A stretch of DNA of 64,000 nt, from contig CM051024.1 in the NCBI GenBank assembly GCA_027627225.1, positions 40,107,225-40,171,224 of the forward strand. Reading direction: 5' to 3'. Positions 24,401-36,400 of the stretch are shown here, in pieces. A model generated the notes under the pieces. The model searched no databases and was not told the DNA's origin. It saw only the letters and a list, made by a program, of their open reading frames with translations. Both the position numbers and the translations under genes were made by a program. This stretch comes from Congeria kusceri (Eukaryota; Mollusca; Bivalvia; Myida; Dreissenidae). The number at the start of each line of letters is the position of its first letter. The first letter of the stretch is position 1.

Positions 24401-27400
24401 AGGTAGGTAGGCATTTATTTATTTTTGGAAACAAAATATTAAATTTATGAATGATCCATTTAGCGTAAAAAAATAACAAAAAAATTATTAGAACACAGAC
24501 ATTGCCTTTAATAATATAATCAAGTGTTTGTTGATATAACGAGAGCTTGCTAGCAATCATCGTTAATTAGACAATGAATGCTGACAAACTGCCTGATGTT
24601 TTCACAAGTTTGATAAAACATTATTAGAATTGCATTTTGCTATGGCCAATTATAAGCAAGGGTTTAGCTGATACAGTTAATTTATTAACCCATTGAAAGA
24701 CAACCACAATGAAAGAAGAGTGAGCTTTTACTTAACCCAAATTAAAAAAAAATATAAAGAATTTTAAAAAAGGGCGTTTTATTTAACAAATAAAAAAAAC
24801 TTTTGATTAGGGGCCTTTTCGTCGGGTAGGTAGGCACTGGCAAACAAATTTAATTTTTGTTTTGGCCCAATGTGTACATGTTATTCAGCAGTTTGGGAGG
24901 TACTCCATTTCCTATCAAGAACAAAATAGCCCGGTAGTTATGGTACAGTAGACTAAGACTCGCAGTTGTAAGATTAAAGATTTCTTTATCAGTAAACTAA
25001 AATAAGCTTCAGAAATGTTTTGCATTCAAAACATGCTATGCGGTTATAAACTATATTTAAGTTCTTCAAAAATATTAGAACGATATTTGCAAATAAACTT
25101 ACACATCTTTTAATGTGATCTTTCCTTAAACCCAACTGTCCAGTAATGATGTTAAGGGTACAGACTTAAGGTTTTACTAATTAGGTTAATATATTAACAG
25201 GCTTTTGAACATTAAAGTATGAGCTTAAGGAGTTCATACATCCTAGAAAACTATTGACATTTCAGTGAAAATGCCCAGCGTCTCATCCAGTTGGAAGAGG
25301 CAGCAAAGGCTGCCGGGAAGGGAAAGTGGAACCCGGAGGTAGTCACAAACCCGGAGAAAATCATTCGAGACATTAAATGGACCATAGAAAACCCGAGGCA
25401 ATTTGTGGATTCCTTCCACCAAAAACCAATTGATGGTATATTTATGGTTTTGTTGGGTAGAATTAAATATTTTGATTTCCTTAAGGAACAATATTAACTA
25501 TTGGTCTGAATATTGGAAACTGAAATATTATAGGTTTATTATAATTCATTTAATATGCTTGTTCACGGATTGGTAATATTATCATGGGATATATTGTCAT
25601 ATATGGCTTAAAGATGAAATAAAGCTTTGAAGAAAAAAATGCTGTACATCCTATTAATGCAATATTCACCAGTACATTCCATTATTCCTATACTATAGAC
25701 ATTGTGTTCTTCGTTACACGGCTGATAGCTTAATCATAATATTACGCCCATAATTTCAGCTGTGATTGAACATGTGAGGGATGGCTGCACTGTGCGTGCC
25801 TTCCTCCTGCCAGATTTCCACTACGTCACCATCATGCTGTCGGGAATCAAGGTATGACATGGCATACTGTGCCTAGCGCAAAATTTGCGACTGACTTAAA
25901 TGACACAAAATTTCAACATTCAAATTATTGGATACATGTATCTTCAAAAATGCTTTAAAATTTAATACACAAACAACCATGATTTCAATGTAGTGTGGTA
26001 TATTTGCCTAAAAAACGTTTATACTTTGGAGTACCATTGTTTCACCTTTTCACGATTGGATAATTGATTTTATTTATTGTCATTTGGATTATGTAATCTT
26101 TTAAAAATTTTGATATATTACTAGAAAAAAGTAAACATATTCCTATTCATCTTTAAACTAGTCACAATTTTGTTATGGACTTTCTGTCCGCCTTATGTTT
26201 GAGAGATCATGTCTCAAAAGACATCAAGCACTGGTTCTACCCAGGAAACAGACTGAAAAGACTATTAGAGGCTCGTCGTGGGAAAACCGGTCTTAATGCA
26301 TGTGTGTAAAGTGTCGTCCCGATTAGCCTGTGCAGTCCGCACAGGCTAATCGGGGATGACACTTTCTGCTTTTATGGTATTTTCTGTTTCAATGAAGTGT
26401 CTTCTAACATTAAATCCACTTTAATACAGGATGACACTTTACGCAAATGCATTAAGTCCGCTTTTCCCACGACACGCCACATTAAGTGTCTCAATAAGCC
26501 TCCGGCTTTCGATGCAATTAATCTAGAATGAATAAGTCTAAACTGTGTTGAATTGTTTCTCCTATCACTTAAGTGCCCGATGTTCAAAACCAATGACGCA
26601 GGCAAGCAGGAAGCGGAACCATTTGCAGAGGAAGCCAGGTTCTTCACGGAGTGTCGTCTGCTGCAGAGGGAGGTGAAGATCGTCATGGAGGGCGTCTCCA
26701 ATCAAAACATCCTTGGATCAGTTCTCCACCCCGTATGTTTTCCATGTTACCTTTCTCTGCTATGTATTTAAGCTGAAGATTTTGAAACCTGGACTAATTC
26801 TAGGTTTCAAATACTTGTAGATAGTTTCTGAGAAGAGCCAGTTGAACAAACTTAAGAGTATCAATAAAAAACAGACTTACACTAAAAAAAATACTTTTGC
26901 AAATATGCTGGTTACTGGGTACGGATGTTGCTTAAGTCGTAAACAAATGCTTCTAAACAAAGAATGCTCTAATTAGAGTGGTTGGATACCAAGTTTGATT
27001 CAAATTAACAGCGTTCTTAGAATACAAAGAAGCGCCTCATATTATTGTGCAAGCCATTAAATTTTGTTCCAATATAAACAGATTATAATTTTTAAAGCTG
27101 TATTTTTATATAATTTTTAAAGCTGTATTTTTATTTAACCGAAGTTTACAATTTGCAAATTGCTCCAAAGTTTGAATAATTTGAACTTTGATTGGAGCAC
27201 CCCTTGTGTATCAGCTGGTTCTACAATAAAACGAAAGCATAAAAAAATAACATGTAGCTACCATGCGACTGTAATGTTCGTTTTTGAATCATTTAACTTT
27301 GTATTCTATTTTTTGATGTTTGTTACTATAGAATAACACACTACCTTTAAAAAAATTAATGCAAGAAATTATCCTCACACTTATTCTGGACTTGACCATG

Positions 27401-30400
27401 TTTGATTTTACTTAAATAATTTCTGTCTGTGTCTGGAATAGCAACATTGCTGATCTGCTATCTTATTACTTGGTTTTCTATGCATTGATGATATTGGCTG
27501 TCGATTGAAAAGGAGCCTGCATTTTAACATTTTGATATATATTCTGGCTTTGACAGCATTGATATTGTCGTGTGTTATGTGTATTATATGTATCTAGAAT
27601 GGCATCATTGCGGAACTGGTACTGAAGCTTGCTGTGTAGCCTCTTTAGATTTGACACAAATAATGTCTGTGTGTTTGTAGAATGGCAACATTGCTGAGCT
27701 GCTGCTGAAGGAAGGGTTTGCCCGCTGTGTGGACTGGAGCATGGGCGTGGTCACACAGGGCGCTGAGAACCTCAGGGCAGCTGAGAGGTAGGGGCGATTG
27801 ACTTCCTATGATTTATTACTGAATGGATAAGGGAAATAGCACAACTTGACCGAGTTAAGTTTGTTAGACTGCAGGGATGGCACAATCAATTGACTGTTTT
27901 GCCCAGGATTGCCCAGACTATGTAGGGACAAGTGAAATATTTCCAAAATTTAGCTTATCGTTAATGTATAGACAAGCAGCAAACATCATTTGTAAAATTC
28001 CGACAAGTAAGGCAGTATGAGATTTTGTCACCCCAGGAATGATTGGACAAATGTATGAAATAGTTCAACTGTTGGAGCACTATGGTTTTACAACCATGTC
28101 TTCTTAGTGTGTTTACAACACATCTCCATCATGCAATCAAGTCCTAGCTTTCTGAAGCGCTAAAAAACATTGTCAATCAAATCTCATCGATCAGTCAATT
28201 ATGAAAGCAATTTATAGTTTGCTTGTTGCATGAACAGAAAACATATGACATTCTCTGCTGTTTGTTGTTGGGGTCCTTTATAATGAATATTATTATTGTA
28301 TACTATTTTTATCGTTATTATTAGTATTATTATTGTTATTATATTATTATTAATGTTATTATTATTATATTGTCCTTATTAATTTATTATTACTATTTTA
28401 TTATTGTTATTGTTATTATTTACTGTGTACTTTCATAATGTAATGTCTGCCTTGTTAACATTAATCTTAATTGAAAGGTATATTCACTGACTTGTGTGTT
28501 CCCTCCATAGGTCAGCTAAAGATCGCAAAGTACGTATCTGGAAGGATTATTCCCCGGCCTCCTCTGGCCCCGCTATCAGCGTCAAGGACAAGACCTTCCA
28601 GGGCAAGGTATGGAAACGAGCATGTCCGAGCAGATTTAGTAGCACCTCAGGCTGAAGATTTTAGTTACATTTTTAGACAAAACATAAGTGGAGGAGTGTC
28701 GTTGAAAAGCCGGGCTTTATGCACGTGTGTAGTGTCGTCCCTGCACAGGCTGATCCGGGACAACACTACGTACATACATTAAGCCCGCCTTTCCCACGAC
28801 ATGCCACAGTGTAATTACTTACTCTTTTTTCTCTGAGTATAATTCGTCTCTTGAAAGCCATCAGCCATATTTGCACATGCTGACACCTTCTGGCATTTAA
28901 GGAACGATATATTACGAGAAATTAATTAATTCATGTGACATTAATAAAATGGTTTTCCTGTATCATTGACTGGCAGAATGATTTTATTTTACATGTTCTT
29001 AGACAAAAAATAAGCAATTGATTACTCTTTGGCCTCGTATTATTTTTCGCCTTCTTCATACACGCCTCCATTTTCTACACCACAACCAGGTTGTTGAATG
29101 CGTCAACGGAGATGCTCTTGTAGTGAAGACAGCCGACGGACAGTTCAAGAAATGTTTCCTCTCCAGCATTAAGCCACCAAGGTATGTAACAGTTGACGGC
29201 ATGTTAATAACAAGAGAATTGGTCCTCAGTATGAACATTAGCTTATCGTCTTAACATATGAATAATCTAAAAAGGCAGTGAAGTACTTTGGGATTGGTTT
29301 TATACAGAAATTAGATTAAAACATAATTTTGTATTGGTAAGAATATCATAATCAATTGTGTAACAATTCTGATAACAATGCATAACATCAAACAGTTGTT
29401 TTAAAAGTGTTTACAGTTTCTTGAAACCAAACCCTTTGTGATTAATCTTAGCTTTGAAACTGAACAAGATGGCCTGCTTTCTCTATGTCTCTAAGTCTTG
29501 TAGATTTCTGGCTACAAATTGCAAAAAGCTGACCAGAAACCATACGCTCACGTCAAATGAACATCTATTTTCAGACCTGCAGTGGAGACTGACCCCAGCA
29601 AGCCTGCACAGCGTGTGACCCGCCCCCTCTATGACATACCTTACATGTACGAGGCCAGAGAGTTCCTCAGGAAGAAACTCATTGGCAAAAAGGTGGGATT
29701 CTTAACATTTACCTCTTTGTCATTTCTTTTTCTTAAGAATTTTATCAGCTTAAGGAGTGAAAAGCCGTTTTTAGCTAGACTATTCACCGAATAGTTCGAG
29801 CTATATTACTTACCCATTCTTCGGTGTCGGCGTAATGCGCTGGGTAAGGTGTGCGTCCATATCTCTGTAACTACTACAGATATTCAATTGGAACTTCAAA
29901 CATATCTTTGGGGTCATTATGTGAGGTCACTGACCAAGGCCCATAACTTTGACCTGCAATTTAGCAGAATTATGCCACCTTTTGTACTTCAGGTTAAAGT
30001 TTGTGTGCAACAACTCCATTACTCTATATCTGCTACAGATATTCAATTGAAACTTCATACATGCCTTCAGGGTCATTATATAAGGTCACTGGCCAAGACC
30101 CATAATTGTTACCAGCATTTTAGCAGAATTATGCCCCTTTTTGTACACAGAAAAGTCAGGTTAAGGTTTGTATGCAAGCGAAAAGTCAGGTGAAGGTTTT
30201 ATTGCAACAAGTACATATCTCTGTAACTGCTACAGATATTCAAGTGAAACTTCACACATGTCTTCGGGGTCATTATGTAAGGTCACTGACCAAGGCCCAT
30301 AATTCTGACCAGCAATTTAGCAGAATTATGCCCCTTTTATGTACTTAGAAATTCAGGTGAGTTTGCGTGCAAAAAATCTATACCTCTATTACTACTACAG

Positions 30401-33400
30401 ATATTCAATTGAAACTTCACACATGTCTTTAGGGTCATTATAGAAGGTCACTGACCAAGGCCCATAACTCTGACCTGCAATTTAGCAGAATTATGCCCCT
30501 ATTTGTACTTAGAAATTAAGGTTAAAGTTTGCGTGCAACAACTCCATATGTCCATAACTACTACAGATATTCATTTGTAACTTAACACATGTCTACAGGG
30601 TCATTGTATAAGGTCACTGACCAAGGCCCATTACTCTGTCTTGCAATTTAGCATAATTGTGCCCCTTTTTATACTTTGAAAATTAAAGTTTATGTTTGCG
30701 AGCAACAAGTACATATCTCTGTTCTCTTTAACTACTACAGATATTCAATTGAAACTTCACACATGTCTTCAGGGGTCATTATGTAAGATCACTGTCCAAG
30801 GCATTGAATGCACATAACTGTGACCAGCATTTTAGCAGAATTATGCCACTTTTTTGTTGTGATAAAGGACCATAACTCTGACAAAGCGGTTGAATAGTCG
30901 AGCGTGCTTTGCTGAGACAGCTCTTATATTCTTTAGAATTCTTCAAGGTTCAGACTGCTGTGTCCTGTCTCTCAAGGATATTATTTGATTTCTGTGTCAT
31001 TTTATTATCCTTTCAGATTTAGAAATGACATAAAGGTAATTTCATTCTCCTTAGAATGCTATCTGATTCATGAATTCCATGTGATTTGATTGTCTTGAGA
31101 ATCCCATCACATTTTAAATGCCATGATATTTTCATTTTATTGGGAACATGACCAGATTTAACAATGCCATGTAATCTTGTTTTCATAATTTTGAAAAAAA
31201 AAGGAACATAAGGAAATTTAATAAAAAATGCAAAAATCATATTGGCTCTAATGTTCACTCTTTGAAGAAATTATTAAAATGCCATTATGATGTACAGAAA
31301 TATTTAGTTTAGAAGTTATTATTCAGTAACGTTTCATAATTGATGTTTCAGGTGAATGTTGAGGTGGACTACATTCAGCCCCCCAACCAGGGATTCCCAG
31401 AGAAGACTTGCTGCACGGTCACCATTGGCGGAATGTAATGATCCGTTTAACAAATTATTTACATCTGTAGCTATTTACATGCTCGCAAATAACAGTCACA
31501 TGCTGAGAATGGTGTCAGTTTTGCGAGTATGCAGCCATGGAGTTGTGCCCAGAACATGTACAGTCCTAGAGATGTTTCCCCGAAATTACCAAGAACTGGC
31601 TCTACCAAGAACTGGCTCTACCAAGAAAATGTGTTCTGTAGTGTTGTAACGTACCACATGCATTTTGCTATTTTTTTCCTAAAGCAATTTAAACTAGCAG
31701 ATCTGATTATGTTTGTCATATGTTTACCAGTTAATAATTATACTTACAATTGTTCTGTAACAGAACAAATATTTTATATTGCCACATAAGTTTGTTTACA
31801 TTATTTGTAGTACTGATACAATGCACATATCTCAGATATAATTCAACCAACTACAAAACGTCAGACAACATTATTCCTAAGGCTTATTTCAATGTAATTC
31901 TCACTCATATCATATGTGTCTTTTTTCCAGTAACATTGCTGAAGCCCTGATCAGTAAAGGACTTGCCACTGTGATCCGGTATCGCCAGGATGACGACCAG
32001 CGGTCGTCCAAGTATGATGTCCTTCTTGGCGCCGAGGAGCGTGCCAAGAAGAAGGGGGTGGGGCTTCACTCGAAGAAGGAGGCGCCTATTCATCGTGTGG
32101 CAGATGTTTCTGGCGTAAGTGTTCTCAGAGTTCGGTAAAGTTAGCTATATTAAGGATAGCGTCCTGTAAAGGAAAATCTTTGAATGAATACTGTAAATTT
32201 CTGGTGAACTATTCGTTAAGAAACCTTGTATGTGTTGTTCACTTGCTGGGTGTAAAACCTTGTATGCGTTGTCCACTTGCTGGGTGTAAAACCTTGTATG
32301 TGTTGTCCACTTGCTGGGTGTAAAACCTTGTTTGTGTTGTCCACTTGCTGGGTGTAAAACCTTGTTTGTGTTGTCCACTTGCTGGGTGTAAAACCTTGTA
32401 TGTGTTGTCCACTTGCTGGGTGTAAAACCTTGTATGTGTTGTCCACTTGCTGGGTGTAAAACCTTGTATGTGTTGTCCACTTGCTGGGTGTAAAACCTTG
32501 TATGTGTTGTCCACTTGCTGGGTGTAAAACCTTGTTTGTGTTGTCCACTTGCTGGGTGTAAAACCTTGTATGTGTTGTCCACTTGCTGGGTGTAAAACCT
32601 TGTATGTGTTGTCCACTTGCTGGGTGTAAAACCTTGTTTGTGTTGTCCACTTGCTGGGTGTAAAACCTTGTATGCGTTGTCCACTTGCTGGGTGTAAAAC
32701 CTTGTATGTGTTGTCCACTTGCTGGGTGTAAAACCTTGTATGTGTTGTCCACTTGCTGGGTGTAAAACCTTGTATGCGTTGTCCACTTGCTGGGTGTAAA
32801 ACCTTGTATGTGTTGTCCACTTGCTGGGTGTAAAACCTTGTATGCGTTGTCCACTTGCTGGGTGTAAAACCTTGTATGTGTTGTCCACTTGCTGGGTGTA
32901 AAACCTTGTATGTGTTGTCCACTTGCTGGGTGTAAAACCTTGTATGTGTTGTCCACTTGCTGGGTGTAAAACCTTGTATGTGTTGTCCACTTGCTGGGTG
33001 TAAAACCTTGTATGTGTTGTCCACTTGCTGGGTGTAAAACCTTGTTTGTGTTGTCCACTTGCTGGGTGTAAAACCTTGTTTGTGTTGTCCACTTGCTGGG
33101 TGTAAAACCTTGTATGTGTTGTCCACTTGCTGGGTGTAAAACCTTGTATGTGTTGTCCACTTGCTGGGTGTAAAACCTTGTATGTGTTGTCCACTTGCTG
33201 GGTGTAAAACCTTGTATGTGTTGTCCACTTGCTGGGTGTAAAACCTTGTATGTGTTGTCCACTTGCTGGGTGTAAAACCTTGTATGTGTTGTCCACTTGC
33301 TGGGTGTAAAACCTTGTTTGTGTTGTCCACTTGCTGGGTGTAAAACCTTGTTTGTGTTGTCCACTTGCTGGGTGTAAAACCTTGTTTGTGTTGTCCACTT

Positions 33401-36400
33401 GCTGGGTGTAAAACCTTGTATGTGTTGTCCACTTGCTGGGTGTAAAACCTTGTATGTGTTGTCCACTTGCTGGGTGTAAAACCTTGTATGTGTTGTCCAC
33501 TTGCTGGGTGTAAAACCTTGTTTGTGTTGTCCACTTGCTGGGTGTAAAACCTTGTATGTGTTGTCCACTTGCTGGGTGTAAAACCTTGTTTGTGTTGTCC
33601 ACTTGCTGGGTGTAAAACCTTGTATGCGTTGTCCACTTGCTGGGTGTAAAACCTTGTATGCGTTGTCCACTTGCTGGGTGTAAAACCTTGTATGCGTTGT
33701 CCACTTGCTGGGTGTAAAACCTTGTATGCGTTGTCCACTTGCTGGGTGTAAAACCTTGTATGCGTTGTCCACTTGCTGGGTGTAAAACCTTGTATGCGTT
33801 GTCCACTTGCTGGGTGTAAAACCTTGTATGCGTTGTCCACTTGCTGGGTGTAAAACCTTGTATGTGTTGTCCACTTGCTGGGTGTAAAACCTTGTATGTG
33901 TTGTCCACTTGCTGGGTGTAAAACCTTGTATGTGTTGTCCACTTGCTGGGTGTAAAACCTTGTTTGTGTTGTCCACTTGCTGGGTGTAAAACCTTGTATG
34001 TGTTGTCCACTTGCTGGGTGTAAAACCTTCTATGTGTTGTCCACTTGCTGGGTGTAAAACCTTGTATGTGTTGTCCACTTGCTGGGTGTAAAACCTTGTA
34101 TGTGTTGTCCACTTGCTGGGTGTAAAACCTTGTATGTGTTGTCCACTTGCTGGGTGTAAAACCTTGTTTGTGTTGTCCACTTGCTGGGTGTAAAATCATA
34201 AGCTTGTGCTAATACTATTTTAAAATAGTATTTGTTGTTACTGGGAAATAATCAAAAGGTTCAATACATTTCTGCAAACAAAAAAGTATTTATGTTGAAA
34301 TGCATCATTTAATATTAAAACATTTCTTTTTTGCTAAATAACTATTTATTGTATAATTAAAATACATAAAGATTGGTGACTTCTATGATTATTCTGTTCT
34401 AATATTACTGAGATGTTATTACAGGACGTGACGAAGGCCAAGCAGTTCCTGCCATTCTTAGTGAAAGCTGAACGTCTGGAGGCGGTGTGTGAGTTTGTGG
34501 CCAGTGGGTCTCGGGTTCGAGTCTTCTTGCCCAAGGAAACCTGTCTCGTTACCTTCCTCATCTCAGGTATGTGATCTTCAGTGATTTTTAAGGCCAGTTT
34601 GTGTCTGAAATGGTGCTCATTCTCCTAGCTCTAAAGTATCTTTTCCCCCCTCAATCTGAGTGTTCCTCCTTTATGTGATAAGTGTTATATGGCTTATTAC
34701 AGTTTCGTTCCTGCCAAATGGTCACATTATTTATTTATTCAGTCATTTATTTCGAGAATTTGAATAAATCCTTTCAATAGCACAATCATACATACTTGTA
34801 CCGGGTACACATTCAACTTGAAAACTTGTCTCCAGAAAATTGTAAATGTCTTTCATTCAAAATCCCGCCTTTCCGTGATGTGCTTGCAGGCATTGAGTGC
34901 CCCCGTGGTTCCCGGCCCGGCCCTGCTGGCTCTACCATACCTGGGGAACCATTTGGGGAGGAAGCCATGCTCTTCACCAAGGAGATGTGTTTGCAACGCG
35001 AGGTGACTTGTACATTCCTTTATCTTACCTCATACAAAATACTCGCTTTTCATTGGTTCCGCAATGTCTCATGCTGACTGTGTATTCTTCCATCATATTT
35101 CAGTAGTAGTTAATATCCAGTCAGTAAAATCGTTCTTTTAAACTCAACATAAAATGATGAATAAAATGTTGGTATATTGATAAAAGAATGGTATTCTTTA
35201 AGGTAAATTCATTTCAAGGCTTCTTACTGACCCCGTACGGTGGGATACAGGGTAGTAAATTTATATTTAGCTCACTCACCTTTGGCATTAGAAAGAAGAA
35301 AAGATAATCCTAACTTAAAGTTACTGAATTAATTATCACTCCGATTTTCACATTTACATTTCAATTATTTACAAGCATTATTAAACAACAGGTGAATAGA
35401 AATTTGATTGTCTCCCCTGCTGCCATAGGTTGATATCAAAGTGGAAACCACAGACAAGGGAGGTAACTTCATTGGCTGGCTGTTTGTGGAGGGTGTCAAC
35501 CTGTCGCTGGCCCTTGTGGAACAGGGTCTTGCAAAGGTCCACTTTACCGCTGAGAGATCCCCTTACTACCACGAGATGTTGAAGGCAGAGGCGGCAGCCA
35601 AAGAAAAGAAACTGAATGTAGGTCACACAGAAATTTTATCTTTCCTTTTACTAAAAAAGTGCCCAGAATTTGTGAAGTAAGTCTTGTGAAATACGTGGAA
35701 TATGTAAGAAAGTATAGGCGTTAAAAACATTAGGCAAATTGGTTGAATGCAAAAGTATAGCTTTTTATCAGTAACTGTAAATGGTTGTGGTGTTATCATT
35801 TAAAACCTGAGCACCAATTTCTTATAAAATTAGATTTTTTTATGAATTGAAATCTTCAATTCCCATGGTGTTTTTGATATCATTCGTTTCCAATCTTAAT
35901 AATTTGTTAATTTTTTTAAAACGAGTCATTTGGAGAAAGGTCACATTGTATATAAAAAATCCGCAAAATTTGATCATGCGCTTTGCTGTGTACAGATCTG
36001 GGCAGACTTTGAGGAACCGAAGGAAGTGAAGGAGGCAGAGGAGCCTGAAGAGCGCCAGGTCACGTATCGCAAGGTCGTCGTCACGGACGTCGGAACCGAC
36101 CTCAAATTCCATGCACAGAGCGTGGACAATGGTATGCATTTGTTTGGCCCTTGATTAATTTGTACACTTAAACCTGTCCTAACAAAACCCAGCGAACACG
36201 GAAACAAATCATTACAGTCTAATATCACATGTTTAACTGTTTACCTAGTTTAAATTAAGGAGTATGTGATAACAATCATGAAGCCCAGTGAATGGAATTT
36301 AATGTGGAGCGGTGTAATGTATACGTGGCACGTCGTGAGAAAACCGGTTGTAATGCATGTGCGTAGTGTCGTCCCGGATTAGCCTGTGCAGTCCGCACAG

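Noticed and set aside
19052..24560. Many minus-strand frames of 65-161 codons rich in [12 protein letters not shown]
   Set aside because: Translations of the 40-bp splice-junction satellite on the strand opposite SND1.
19228..34195. CRISPR-like arrays
   Set aside because: Repeats are head-to-tail without unique spacers and lie in introns of an animal gene.
32228..34195. Idea that the 34-bp satellite also grew from a splice donor
   Set aside because: Its GGTGTAA is weak and the unit does not match the exon 13 edge, unlike the 40-bp array.
32145..34199. Minus-strand frames of 684, 654 and 567 codons
   Set aside because: All are the same 34-bp satellite read in three frames; no start context, domain or splice support.
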